Source: Streptomyces cinerochromogenes (GTDB lineage: Bacteria; Actinomycetota; Actinomycetes; Streptomycetales; Streptomycetaceae). Taken from it: 64,000 nucleotides of DNA. The DNA lies in contig NZ_BMRM01000018.1 of the NCBI RefSeq assembly GCF_014648635.1, positions 129,635-193,634 of the forward strand, read 5' to 3'. Position 1 is the stretch's first letter. Each line of letters begins with the position of its first letter. The notes under the pieces were generated by a model. That model was given only the letters and a program-made list of their open reading frames with translations. It was not told the origin of the DNA and made no database searches. This document shows positions 1 to 9,095 of this stretch, piece after piece. The position numbers and the translations under genes are program-made.

Positions 1-262
1 GGGGGGGGGGGGGGGGGGGCTTCAGCGCGTCGTGCTCCTGGGCGTGGCCTGCTCTGCGCGCCTTCAGGGCTGGGGTGTTGCAGCTTGGGAAAGGGCTCGC
101 TGCAGCAGTCCTGGAGTGTGTCCTGCTCCTGCCGGGGGCCATAACGGCATCGGATGCACAGGCGGCAGCGCAGGTGCGGGCTGCTGCCGCTGGGCGGCTT
201 GCCTGCCGCCTCGGCTGCACTTGCGAGGGCTCCCCGCCAGGCCGGTGGGGGTACCGGCCTGG
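1..262. other. window edge with 19-base poly-G run
   Basis: Bases 1-19 are all G, which is not natural-looking at a Streptomyces locus and resembles a read or contig-end artefact. The remaining bases to about 262 contain no gene I can support; the homology of the neighbouring hydrolase remnant stops near 265. Confidence 0.6.
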
Positions 263-1142
263 CGGGGACATCCTCGGAGTAGTAGCGCGAGTGTGCGCGT
301 TGCTGCCGGTCACCAGGAGGGCCTTGCGGGGCGCCAGCATGTCGATGTTCGTCATCTGCTGGAAGGCGAAGAACGACATCGGCGTGGTCGCGGTCCACAC
401 GGTGGTGGAGTTGATCGAGTGGGGTGGTAGCCGCGCTCGGTGCGGTAGTAATCGAAGAAGATATTCGTGATCGGGTCGGCGTCCGCCGGGAGGGTCTTGG
501 GCAGGACGCGGTCGGAGGGGGGCGACGTTGCCGTCCGAGCCGAAGGGAACCTCGTGGGAGCCCCAGGCATAGGTGCCTTTCTCGGCGTCGGTCCAGCGCT
601 GCCGGCTGAGGTAGTCGATGACCTTCTGGCGCTGCTCACGGGTGTAGGAGTCCTGGTAGCCGCGGGACATGCTGCGCGACATGTCGAACATCGCGGAGGT
701 GACGACCGCCTTGATACGGCTGTCCGCGGCCGCCGCGGTGAGCGCCATGCCGCTCAGGCCGCACATGCCCTGGACGCCGATCCGCTCGCGATCGACCATC
801 TTCTGCAGGCCGAGGAAGTCGATGGCGGCGCTGAAGTCCTCGGTATACATGTCGGGCGAGCCCACGTCGCGCACCGTGCCGCCGCTCTCCCCGGTGAAGG
901 AGGGGGCGAAGGCGAGGGCGACGTAGCCGCGGCGGGTGAACCCGTTGGCGTCCAGGCCCGAGGACTGTTCCTTGACCGCGCTGCACGGGCCGCTGACCGC
1001 CAGCGCAGGCAGCCTGCCCGTCGCGTTCTTCGGTACGTAGAGGTCACCGGACGACCGTGAGGCCGTAGCGGTTCTTGAACCGCGCCGAGGTCCGCCTGAC
1101 GTTCTTGTCCAGCGGGAAGGTGCAGCCGTCTGAGGTGGTCAT
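263..1142 (-). pseudogene. alpha/beta hydrolase (dienelactone hydrolase-like), frameshifted and C-terminally truncated
   Basis: The start ATG at 1142 follows a good ribosome site (AGGAGAG) and opens MTTSDGCTFPLDKNVRR. Piecing frames together gives a typical cytoplasmic hydrolase: DLYVPKNATGRLPALAVSGP, FTGESGG, the nucleophile region GVQGMCGLSGMAL (a Cys elbow as in dienelactone hydrolases), then FDMSRSMSRGYQDSY and SFFAFQQMTNIDMLAPRKA. Frame changes are needed near 1050, in the run of seven G at about 513-520, and near 411-420. The last roughly 35 residues, including the usual catalytic His segment, are absent. Two of the shifts lie in homopolymers, so sequencing error is possible, but the missing C-terminus suggests a true remnant. 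The substrate is unknown. Confidence 0.75.
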
Positions 1143-1170
1143 TGCTCTCTCCTGGTGCCCAGCAGTGTTT

Positions 1171-1190
1171 CCTGTCCTGTCCTGTCCTGT
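1171..1190. repeat. CCTGT pentanucleotide repeat, four copies
   Basis: Four perfect tandem CCTGT units lie 29 bp upstream of the hydrolase start, between that remnant and the MFS gene. A partial fifth unit (CC) follows. It could be a slippage site; no function is evident. Confidence 0.9.
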
Positions 1191-1313
1191 CCGGGCCGGT
1201 GCTGGGGTCGATTCGTTTCTGGGTTCGGGGTCTCCGGGGCCGGTGGCACCCGCATGTCCGGGAAGCCGCCGTGGTCGCACCCGGAGAAGGGCGGACAGGT
1301 CGGGGAGGGGAGG

Positions 1314-2572
1314 TCAATGGGCCCCGGTGCCGACCGCAGCAGGGCGGTGGTGGCGCAGGGCGAGGGCGATGGTGGGGACCAGGGTCAGGGCGGCGATGGC
1401 GGTGCCGACCATGGTGGGGCGGGTGGCGCCGGTGCTCTCCAGGGTGAGGCCGGCGATCCAGGAGCCGATGGCGGTGCCGAGGTTGAACGCCGAGACGGTC
1501 AGGGCCGAGGCCAGGGCGGATGCCTGGCCGGCGTAGCGGACGGCCAGGGCCATCAGGACCGGGTGGGCGCCGAGGCCGAAGAAGCCCAGCAGGGCGACGA
1601 GGACGATGGTCGCGGGGGCGGAGTCGGCCGACAGCACGATTCCCAGCAGCAGGAGCGCGGCGCCGGCGGCGGCGGTGACGGTGACGGTCACTGTGTGCGG
1701 ACGGCGGTCGCCGAGCCGCCCTCCCGCGATCGATCCGACCAGCGCGCCGAGGCCGAAGCCGACGAGGACCAGCGGCATGAGCCCGGCGGCGAGCCCGGCC
1801 CGGTCGGTCAGCAGCGGTGCGATGTGGGAGTACGCGGCCAGCACACCGCCGGTCGTGGTGGCGCAGGCGGTCAGCACGAGCCACAGGCGGCCGGAGCGCA
1901 GCGCGGTCAGCTCGGAGCGGATCGATCCCGGCGGCTGGGCCGGGCCGCCCTGGGGGACGGTGCGGGCGATCAGCGGGACGGCCGCGGCCGCGAGGGCGGC
2001 GGGGCCCAGAACGGTCCGCGCCAGCCCATGAGCTGTCCGGCGAACGCGCCCAGCGGCACGCCGACGACGTTGGCGAGTATGGCTCCTGCCCCGACCAGGC
2101 CCAGGGCGCGGGCACTGGCGGCCGGGCCGGCGGCGCGGGTGGCGGCCACGTTGGCCACGGCCCGGAACGTTCCGGTGGCGATCGCGGTCAGGAACCGTGC
2201 CGCCAGCAGCAGCGTGAAGCTGGAGCCGACGGCGACGATCACATGCCCGAGGGCGAACACGGCCAGGGCGAGCATCAGGGGCAGTCGGGTGGGGAGCCGC
2301 AGCGTGAGCATCGCCATCAGCGGTGCCCCGACGATCACCCCGACGGCGAAGACCGTCATCAAAAGTCCGGTCTGGGCGACGCTGACCTGCAGATCTCCCG
2401 CGATCTCGGGCAGCAGGCCGGCCACGACGAACTCCGTGGTGCCCATCAGGAACGTGCCCAGTGCGAGCACGTAGACGACCAGCGGAAGGCGGGCGGACGG
2501 AGGCTGACCGACTTCGGCCCGTACCGCCTCGGCCGGAGCGTGGAGGGTTGCGCTCGCGTACTCAAGGTTCAT
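1314..2572 (-). pseudogene. MFS drug exporter (chloramphenicol-efflux/DHA1 type), one frameshift
   Basis: The protein has the DHA1 layout of about 12 membrane helices. The first half (start ATG 2572) has MGTTEFVVAGLLPEIAGDL and GVPLGAFAGQLMGWRGPFW, both hallmarks of Cml/CmrA and arabinose-type exporters that expel small molecules by proton antiport. A single missing base near 2000-2007, in the run GGGCCCCGCC, throws the frame after helix 6. The second half continues from AALAAAAVPLI through LGFFGLGAHPVLMALAVRYAG to the stop at 1314. Apart from this lesion the gene looks complete (about 418 residues), so a sequencing error or a recent mutation is plausible. It sits divergent to a regulator stub at 2683. 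Confidence 0.8.
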
Positions 2573-2682
2573 CTCCGTGGGGGTTGTGGTCGGGGTACGT
2601 CACCCAGAGAACAAGCTGCTCCACACTGGAGGAAGGCCGCGTTTACAGGGGGGACAAACTCAACCTCCCTCTTCGCGAGCCG

Positions 2683-2904
2683 GTGGCAACCGAAAGGCTG
2701 GAACCGCTCCCCGACGACCGCCCTGACCACCGCACCGAGATCCGCGACTTCCGCGCCAGCCGCCGCGCGAAGATCACCCCTCAGCAGGCGGGGCTGCCCA
2801 CCAGCGGCCGACGCCGGGTGCCCGGGCTGCGGCGGGAGGAGGTTGCCGTGGTGGCCGGGGTGAGCACCGAGTGGTACACCCGCCTGGAGAAAGGCCAAAA
2901 GATC
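2683..2904 (+). pseudogene. truncated MmyB-type XRE regulator (N-terminal HTH only)
   Basis: A GTG at 2683 opens a frame containing EIRDFRASRRAKITPQQAG, then RRVPGLRREEVAVVAGVSTEW and YTRLEKG. This is the N-terminal helix-turn-helix block of MmyB-like Streptomyces regulators. Homology ends abruptly after about 70 residues (position about 2904); the ligand-binding domain is missing. It is divergent from the MFS exporter, the usual arrangement for regulator and target, so it may once have controlled that gene. The upstream start is uncertain because no good ribosome site is visible. Confidence 0.65.
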
Positions 2905-3408
2905 ACCGCCCTCTCAGAAAGACCGCCGCACTCCTACAGAGGGCAATCCGCGCAGCAGCACGAGCAGCAAGCTGCTGCCGGGAACCTGAGCGGCCCCGTC
3001 AATTCGGGTACACGGCCTCCTCGTCGTCCGCGCCTGATCGACATGGCGCTGGAGTCCATCCCGCGGACAGTTCAACCGCGCATCAGGCATCCGTGCGGTG
3101 TCACGCCGCCACGGCGCGGATGGCCCTGCGACGGGCGCGTGCCGTGGCCATGAAGACGGTCCGGCGATGTCACGGACAACTGTGGGCAGCCGCCCCGGTG
3201 CAAACCTGGTGCCAATCTTGTATCTGCTACTGAGGCGGGGTATCCAAGACGCGGGGAGCCTTGGATACGAGAGGAACTATGGCGACGGTGCTTGGTCTGC
3301 CGGCGGCCGTGAGGCACATGTGGGCCCCATCGTTCGCCTGCAACGTGCCTGGCGATGGGTAAGCGGCGCTGGAGTGAACGATGTCCGGGAGCGTCTGGGG
3401 AGGGGACG
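2905..3408. other. intergenic stretch before the SARP-NACHT gene
   Basis: No gene can be supported here. The only clear structure is an inverted repeat at 3240-3268 (listed separately). Confidence 0.5.
3240..3268. promoter_or_regulatory. 9-bp perfect inverted repeat upstream of the SARP-NACHT gene
   Basis: GTATCCAAG (3240-3248) and CTTGGATAC (3260-3268) are perfect inverse complements separated by 11 bp, about 140 bp upstream of the start codon. It could be an operator or a 5' leader hairpin. No T-run follows, so a terminator is less likely. Confidence 0.45.
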
Positions 3409-6174
3409 ATGACGGCTGAGTTCCGCTTACTGGGGGACATTGAGGCCCGTGTCGATGGCCAACTGGTTGATCTGGGACATCGTCGACAGCGGTCGGTGCT
3501 GGTCGTTCTGCTGGTGGAGGCCAATCGGATCGTGCCTGTCGACCAACTGGTCGAGCGGGTGTGGGCGGGGCGGCCCCCGCAACGCGCACGGGACACGCTC
3601 TACGGTTACTTGCACAGGTTGCGCAAAGCTTTGGCTGTCATGCCGGGGGTGGACATCCTTCGGCAAACCGGTGGCTACCTGATCTCGGTTGATGAATCCC
3701 TGGTCGATGTGCACCGGTTCGGTGAGCTGATTCGGCAAGCGCGCGCGGCGGAGGACGACTCAGATGCGATGGCGTTGTTCGACGAAGCGTTGGCATTGTG
3801 GCGGGGCGATCCGTTCCCCGGTGTGGACACGCCCTGGCTGAACGACGTCCGGGATGTCCTGCGGAAGGAACGGTTCGCGGCCGAACTTGACTTCACCGAT
3901 CTCCGGCTGGCGCATGGCCAGCACACGGAGTTGGTGCCCACGTTGGTCAGCCGGGCCGGCGAATACCAGTGGGACGAGCGACTGGCGGCGCAGCTGATGC
4001 TCGCCCTGTACCGCTCGGGCCGGCAGGCTGACGCCCTTGCCCGCTACGAACAGACTCGAACGCGGTTGGCCGAGGAACTCGGTCTCGACCCCAGTCCCGC
4101 CCTGCGGCAGCTGCACCAGCGGATCCTGACCGCCGACCCGAACCTGGCCGCCTCCGGGGCGCCCGCGACCGCCGCTCCCGAAGAGCCCACACCGGACACT
4201 CAACTGGATCGGGCGGCCCGCGAACTGGCCACCGCCATAACCCGGCAGTGGACCGCGGAAGCCGAGATCCGCTCATTGCACCGGCCGGCGCCGGTACGCT
4301 TACGGTGGTCGACCACCGGTCGGCCAGTGACAGGCGTGAGTGAGGTGCTCAGTGGTGACATCTCTGACGTGGCCTTGAAGTTCCGGTCGCTTCCGGTACG
4401 TCAACTGGTGGTGCTCGGCGAGCCGGGGGCAGGCAAGACCGTGCTGGCGATCTTGCTGACCCTGGGGCTGCTGGCCGACCGCACGCCGGGCGATCCGACG
4501 CCGGTACTGCTGTCGCTGACGTCCTGGAATCCCCACCAAGACCACTTGCACACCTGGTTGGCGCGCAGGCTGTTGGAGGAGTACCCCGGTCTGGGCAACA
4601 CCAAGGCGTACGGACGCGATGCCGCGACCCACCTGGTGACCGATGAGCGGGTGATACCGGTGCTCGACGGGCTCGACGAGACGCCACCGGGCCTGCACAC
4701 CGCCGCGATCGACGCCATGGACCAGGCGATAGCGGGCGGCCGGCCACTCGTGGTGACCTGCCGCACCAACGAGTACGAGAACGCAGTCCGGCACGGCGCC
4801 ATCCTTGCCAGCGCCGCGGTGGTGGAGATCGAACCCGTTGAACTCGACGACGCCATCACCTTCCTCACCGCACGCCACCACCGCGGCGACACCCGCTGGC
4901 AACCCGTCGTCGAACACCTGCGCCACCACCGCGACGGCCCGCTTGCACAGGCGCTGTCCACCCCGCTGATGGTCGACCTCGCCCGGACGGCGTACCGCGA
5001 TCCCACAAGCGACCCGGCAGAACTCCTTGATCCGCAACAGTTCCCCGACCGAACCACGATCGAGGACCAACTGCTCGACACATGGGTGCCCGCCGTTTAT
5101 GCCCGACGTCCTCAACCGCCGGGACCGCAGACCGCGGCGGTCCGGAACTACGGTCCGGACGAGGCCCAACAATGGCTGACATTCCTCGCTCGCCACCTAC
5201 AGCACCTGCAAACCCGCGACTTCGCCTGGGAGCACCTGGTTCGCGCGCTACCCCGGCCGGTACGAGGACTTGTCTTCAGCCTGCCCGCGGCAGGTCTGTT
5301 CGCGATCGCCGGCCTGCTGGCCAGAGGCCCCGTCCTGGCCTGGGTCTACGGGCTTTCGACCGCCGTGGGCGGCTGTGCCGCCCACGGCTGGGGAACACGG
5401 TCAGGACCATTGCGGGTCAAGGTTCGCTTCCGGCGCACGGCGTTGCCGTTCCTCGGCCGGTTCGTGATCGGGGTGGTCATCAGTGTCGTGATCGGGGCGG
5501 TCTGGTCACTCCCGACCTGGACGGTGGTCGTGCTCGCGTTCGCCTTCGGGTTCAGCATGGGACTGCACGTCTGGCTGGAGGCACCGCGGGAGATAAGCCG
5601 TGCCTCCAGCCCGGCGACGACCTACGCTCAGGACCGTCTCGCGACACTCGCGTTCGCGTTGTCGGTGGCCGTGTCGATCGGGCTGTTCTACGGGTTCGCG
5701 ATCTCCGTCAGCCAGCCGCACTCCAACCTCGGCGCGGCCGCGGACCCCTTTCACTTCGTCCGGGCACTGCCGGCCGGACTCGTGTCGGCATTGTTCGGAT
5801 GGTTCGCATTCCGGTACATCGGCAGCGTGAGCTACGGGCTCGCTGGCTTCGCCATCGGCGGCCAAGCAATGGCCCAACACATTCCGCTGAGCCTCGGCCT
5901 CGCGGCAGGAGCGGTATTCGGGCTCGCCATCGGACTCACCACGACACTGTCTCGATCGTGGGGTGTCTACCTGTTCAGCAGGGCTTGGCTCGCGCTTCTC
6001 GGGCGGACGCCCCTGCGGCTGAACCGATTCCTCGAAGACGCCCACCGCCGTGGCGTGCTGCGTCAAGCCGGCTCGATCTACCAGTTCCGCCACGCTCGAC
6101 TCCATGACCGTCTCTCACAGACCCGACTACGATCTCTCGGCCCTGCGACCTCCTCATGCGGCGACCATCGGTGA
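3409..6174 (+). CDS. SARP/BTAD regulator fused to NACHT ATPase and C-terminal membrane domain
   Basis: This is a 921-residue protein; ATG 3409 follows GGGGAGGGG. Residues 1-95 are an OmpR-like DNA-binding domain (FRLLGDIEARVDGQLVDLG). About 100-250 is a bacterial transcriptional activation domain ending LAEELGLDPSPALRQLHQRI. A NACHT NTPase follows, with Walker A GEPGAGKT near 337-344 and the Walker B signature VIPVLDGLDE near 415-424. From about 618 on there are roughly five to six hydrophobic segments, then a C-terminal FLEDAHRRGVLRQAGSIYQFRHARL block that is common in Streptomyces NACHT membrane proteins. Classical SARPs activate antibiotic genes, and AfsR-type proteins add an NB-ARC ATPase. 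Here the ATPase is NACHT and the protein is predicted to be membrane-bound, so a signal-sensing or defence role is possible. It is intact, unlike many neighbours. Confidence 0.9.
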   Translation: MTAEFRLLGDIEARVDGQLVDLGHRRQRSVLVVLLVEANRIVPVDQLVERVWAGRPPQRARDTLYGYLHRLRKALAVMPGVDILRQTGGYLISVDESLVDVHRFGELIRQARAAEDDSDAMALFDEALALWRGDPFPGVDTPWLNDVRDVLRKERFAAELDFTDLRLAHGQHTELVPTLVSRAGEYQWDERLAAQLMLALYRSGRQADALARYEQTRTRLAEELGLDPSPALRQLHQRILTADPNLAASGAPATAAPEEPTPDTQLDRAARELATAITRQWTAEAEIRSLHRPAPVRLRWSTTGRPVTGVSEVLSGDISDVALKFRSLPVRQLVVLGEPGAGKTVLAILLTLGLLADRTPGDPTPVLLSLTSWNPHQDHLHTWLARRLLEEYPGLGNTKAYGRDAATHLVTDERVIPVLDGLDETPPGLHTAAIDAMDQAIAGGRPLVVTCRTNEYENAVRHGAILASAAVVEIEPVELDDAITFLTARHHRGDTRWQPVVEHLRHHRDGPLAQALSTPLMVDLARTAYRDPTSDPAELLDPQQFPDRTTIEDQLLDTWVPAVYARRPQPPGPQTAAVRNYGPDEAQQWLTFLARHLQHLQTRDFAWEHLVRALPRPVRGLVFSLPAAGLFAIAGLLARGPVLAWVYGLSTAVGGCAAHGWGTRSGPLRVKVRFRRTALPFLGRFVIGVVISVVIGAVWSLPTWTVVVLAFAFGFSMGLHVWLEAPREISRASSPATTYAQDRLATLAFALSVAVSIGLFYGFAISVSQPHSNLGAAADPFHFVRALPAGLVSALFGWFAFRYIGSVSYGLAGFAIGGQAMAQHIPLSLGLAAGAVFGLAIGLTTTLSRSWGVYLFSRAWLALLGRTPLRLNRFLEDAHRRGVLRQAGSIYQFRHARLHDRLSQTRLRSLGPATSSCGDHR

Positions 6175-6221
6175 CTATCCGCATCCTGCAACCGTGACTT
6201 CAGTCCTCCCGCACTGTCCGC

Positions 6222-6305
6222 CCCTAGAGCGTGTCCCTTTGATGGGTTGATCAGCCGATCGAATGTGTTCGTCCGATCAGTGATCACCGATGTGATGTAG
6301 GGGGG
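6222..6305 (+). mobile_element. IS5-family 5' end remnant
   Basis: The stretch containing AGAGCGTGTCCCTTTGATGG and then a frame reading VITDVMW looks like the left end and first codons of a common Streptomyces IS5-type transposase. Homology stops after about ten codons. The match is from memory, so treat it as tentative. Confidence 0.45.
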
Positions 6306-6407
6306 ATCGCGATGGTGGACGTACATCGACACGCCCCCGGTCGTGGTCGATCTTGAGTCGCTGGGCGGGTGCGCCTGGAGGCTGCCGGTACACCGGGGGC
6401 GGGTCGC

Positions 6408-6986
6408 TTACGCGCTCGGTGGTGTCGCGCGCAAGCCCTCGAGGAGGGCGGCGAGGTAGCGGTGTGCGGTGTCGACCCGGTCGGCGGGGGTGCCGCCGTG
6501 GACGCTCACGGCGTGGGCGATGCCGCACATGAGCGGGACGAGGTCGGTGGCGGTGAGGTCGGGGCGGACCACGTTGGCATCGCGGGCCCGGGCAAGGAGG
6601 GTGGCGCCGGCTGACGCGAGTGACTTCTTGAGTTCCGTGGTGCGCGGTATGGCGTCCGTGGCCGCGGCGGCGACGGGGGGCAGGGCGGCGTCGGTGACCT
6701 GCGCCTCGACGGTGTGGAAGAGGAAGTCCGTCAGGCTGCGCCAGGGGTCGGCATCGGTCAGCGCCTGCCGGCCGTGGGCGGCGAGAGCCTCCAGGCACGG
6801 CGCGGCGACGGTCTCCAGCAGCGCCTCGGGCGTGGCGAAGTGCCGGTAGACGGTGCCGACCCCGAGCCCTGCCCGGCGTGCGACGTCGTTGAGCTGCAGC
6901 GGTGTGCCCTCGTCGACCAGGTCGCGGGCGACGGAGACGATCCGCTTCCAGTTGCGGGCCGCGTCCTTGCGTAGAGGTGTCGTCAT
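6408..6986 (-). CDS. TetR-family repressor
   Basis: This 192-residue protein has a TetR N-terminal helix-turn-helix: LQLNDVARRAGLGVGTVYRHF at about residues 32-52, followed by a helical ligand domain. ATG 6986 is the only sensible start. Just upstream of it (7001-7015) lies CGGATG-GTT-CATCCG, and the same motif recurs twice upstream of the neighbouring short-chain dehydrogenase gene. This strongly suggests that it represses both itself and that gene. The two genes run in the same direction, with the SDR stop only 83 bp from this start. The inducer is unknown. Confidence 0.92.
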   Translation of the reverse strand: MTTPLRKDAARNWKRIVSVARDLVDEGTPLQLNDVARRAGLGVGTVYRHFATPEALLETVAAPCLEALAAHGRQALTDADPWRSLTDFLFHTVEAQVTDAALPPVAAAATDAIPRTTELKKSLASAGATLLARARDANVVRPDLTATDLVPLMCGIAHAVSVHGGTPADRVDTAHRYLAALLEGLRATPPSA

Positions 6987-7000
6987 GCGGCCATGCTAAT

Positions 7001-7015
7001 CGGATGGTTCATCCG
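7001..7015. promoter_or_regulatory. TetR operator 1 (upstream of tetR)
   Basis: CGGATG-GTT-CATCCG is a perfect 6-bp inverted repeat with a 3-bp spacer, 15 bp upstream of the repressor start codon. It differs at one base from operators 2 and 3. Confidence 0.8.
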
Positions 7016-7068
7016 GATAGTGCCGCCGCTCGTCCGGTACCCGCAGCGCCGCGCTGCCCGTACGACGC

Positions 7069-7959
7069 TCAGGCGGGGGCGAGCGGCGCGTGCCGTTCGC
7101 TGAGTCGGCGTACGGCTCCGGCGACGCGGGGGTTGGTCGCCGCGCGGTGCGGGGCGACCGGGTGTGCCTGGGCGCCGATGACGATGCCGGTCCGGCCCGT
7201 CAGTGTGTCGTCGGTGGCGGCCATGATGGAGGGCCTGGCTGCCCCGGATGCCGGACCGGAGGTCGAGCGTTCGAATGTACGGCGCACCAGGGGCCACAGC
7301 AGCCGCAGAGCGGGTGAGACGATCTTCGGGTCGGTCATGGTGCCGCTGGTCATGTCGGTCGCGGCCCCTCCGGGATCGGCGGCGAAGACCGAGACGCCCG
7401 TGCCGTCCAGCCGGGCTGCCAGGTCCAAGGTGTAGGCCAGGTTGGCGAGCTTGGCGCGACCGTACCAGTGGAAGCCGTAGTAGCCGCCCGGCGGCTCGAC
7501 GGCGTCGAACACTCGCTTGGCCACGGCGACCGCGCCCGACGTCACGTTCACGATCCTGCTCGGCGCACCGGCCGTGAGTGTGGGCAGCAGCAGTTCGGTC
7601 AGCAGGTAGGGCGAGAGGTGGTTGACGACGAACGACGCCTCGACACCGTCCCGGCTCTGGCGCTCGGCGAACATCGCCCCGACGTTGTTGACCAGCACCG
7701 TCAGCGGCTCCCCCGAGGTGGCGTGGTCGGCCGCGATCCTGCGGGCGAGCGCACGCACCTGTTCGAGCGAGGCGAGGTCCGCGGACAAGAAGCGGGCCGG
7801 GTGCGCCGGGCTCGTCGCGTTGATCCGCTCGACGGCCTTGGCTCCCCGTTCGGCATTACGCCCGATCACCGTGACCGCGAACCCGGCGACCGCCAGCCCC
7901 AGCGCCGTCTCCAGACCGATGCCCCCTGTTCCGGCCGTGACCACTGCTGTCTTCTTCAT
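7069..7959 (-). CDS. short-chain dehydrogenase/reductase
   Basis: This 296-residue cytoplasmic NAD(P)-dependent oxidoreductase has a Rossmann nucleotide site TAGTGGIG near residues 6-13, the NNVGA strand, and the active-site block YGFHWYGRAKLAN with Tyr and Lys spaced as in SDRs. The start ATG 7959 was chosen because GGAGGAG lies about 5 bp upstream and MKKTAVVT begins the fold; upstream in-frame starts lack a ribosome site. Its length and C-terminal part resemble retinol-dehydrogenase/WW-oxidoreductase-like SDRs. Two copies of the TetR operator lie directly upstream (7985-7999, 8026-8040). The substrate is unknown; TetR-SDR pairs often respond to a toxic carbonyl compound. Confidence 0.9.
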   Translation of the reverse strand: MKKTAVVTAGTGGIGLETALGLAVAGFAVTVIGRNAERGAKAVERINATSPAHPARFLSADLASLEQVRALARRIAADHATSGEPLTVLVNNVGAMFAERQSRDGVEASFVVNHLSPYLLTELLLPTLTAGAPSRIVNVTSGAVAVAKRVFDAVEPPGGYYGFHWYGRAKLANLAYTLDLAARLDGTGVSVFAADPGGAATDMTSGTMTDPKIVSPALRLLWPLVRRTFERSTSGPASGAARPSIMAATDDTLTGRTGIVIGAQAHPVAPHRAATNPRVAGAVRRLSERHAPLAPA

Positions 7960-7984
7960 GTACTCCTCCACCCCGGCAGTCAAA

Positions 7985-7999
7985 CGGATAGTTCATCCG
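7985..7999. promoter_or_regulatory. TetR operator 2 (upstream of SDR)
   Basis: CGGATAGTTCATCCG, which differs at one base from operator 1. It lies 26 bp upstream of the SDR start codon. Confidence 0.8.
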
Positions 8000-8025
8000 A
8001 TTAGTCCCGGACGGTAGCACACATT

Positions 8026-8040
8026 CGGATGAACTATCCG
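8026..8040. promoter_or_regulatory. TetR operator 3, inverted copy
   Basis: CGGATGAACTATCCG is the exact reverse complement of operator 2. The centres of operators 2 and 3 are 41 bp apart, about four helical turns, which would place two repressor dimers on the same DNA face. Confidence 0.8.
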
Positions 8041-8309
8041 GTTGAGGTGGCGCAGCGGGGTCCGCCCGCCGGTAGGAGCCTGGGGAATTGCGTGACCGTC
8101 GACACCGGATGAAGGGCGGCGGCGAGGTGGGGAGCGGCCTGGTAGGCGATGGCGAGTTGGTCGGTGTGCGGTCAGACCGCAGCACTGCTTGAGGTGGTTG
8201 AGGCGAAGGCAGGCGTGTCACCGGCCTGGCCCGCAGTGACGTCCAGCACCAGGGCCGCGCATGATCGTCTGCGGCCAGTTGACGATCTTTCCCGAGCTGC
8301 CGGTGTACT

Positions 8310-8505
8310 CCAGGCCCGCCGGGTCGCGGTGGCCAGCCCATTCGGCCAGCTGCCAGCCGTTCTTACGTCCCACCTGCGCCGGCAGGCCACGGATGTAGTC
8401 CCGCATCCGCCGCCGCAGATCCGCCCAGGCGAACCGGCCCACCACCCGAGCGAACACCGACTCCAACTCGTCTTGCCAATGGCCGACTTCAGCGATCGCC
8501 TCCAT
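8310..8505 (-). pseudogene. transposase N-terminal remnant (IS701/IS4-like)
   Basis: From ATG 8505 the frame reads MEAIAEVGHWQDELESVFAR, then VVGRFAWADLRRRMRDYIRGL and GRKNGWQLAEWAGHRDPAGL. This is the N-terminal block of a common Streptomyces DDE transposase (the motif ERKNGWQLAE is typical). Similarity ends near 8310, where unrelated sequence follows, and the catalytic domain is absent. Confidence 0.65.
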
Positions 8506-9095
8506 GGCCGGACGACGACAACCACCAGCTCGGGACGAGGAAGTGTTCCGGCTTGCGCTCGTAGCGGCGGTGGAGGCGTCGGTAGTCGGACAGCCGATCC
8601 GCGCGGCCGTGCAGGGCCGTCGATGCGGGTTTCTGGTTCGGTGGCCACTGGGTCGTGGTCCCGGTGCTGGTGGGGTGCGGGATGTCGCGGGTGGTGGTGA
8701 TGCGGCTGGAGCAGGCCGGCTGGCTCGGGGGGTGGGTGGAGGTCCGGGTTGGGGCTGATTTGTCCGGATGGTGGGTGACCGGGCCCATAGGGGCCATGTC
8801 ACATCCTAAGAGGGGTCGTAGTGGCACGCTCCGGTAAGCAGCAGCAAAAGGCCTAGGAATGTCTCTTTTGTCTCGTTTCTACGATGTCGGATAGTACGTC
8901 ACATTCTTGCTTTGGTGTCGGTGGGCCCCTAAACATGTTTCTCGTTGCCGCAAGCCGCAGGGCCGACCGGGTGTTGATCACCGGACGTTCCCGCTGTGCC
9001 GTGCAGCACAGGGCCTCACGCTGACGCCCTGCAGGCCGCGACCGGGACTCCCGGCCGGCGCCTTCAAAGACGTCCTACAGGAGAGTCCCTTTCTC
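8506..9095. other. gap; upstream region of the transglycosylase gene
   Basis: 8506-8830 is low-complexity GC-rich sequence with open frames on all strands but none with recognisable protein. 8830-9095 is less GC-rich (for example around 8855-8930) and should hold the promoter and leader of the secreted transglycosylase. I could not recognise a riboswitch in it. Confidence 0.4.

Noticed and set aside
3409..6174. SARP gene as a sign of an antibiotic cluster
   Set aside because: No polyketide, peptide or terpene synthase genes are in the window, so the SARP domains alone do not support a biosynthetic cluster.
8840..9095. Possible riboswitch (c-di-AMP type) before the transglycosylase gene
   Set aside because: Such switches precede wall-lytic genes in Streptomyces, but I could not find the conserved core sequence or a matching fold by eye.
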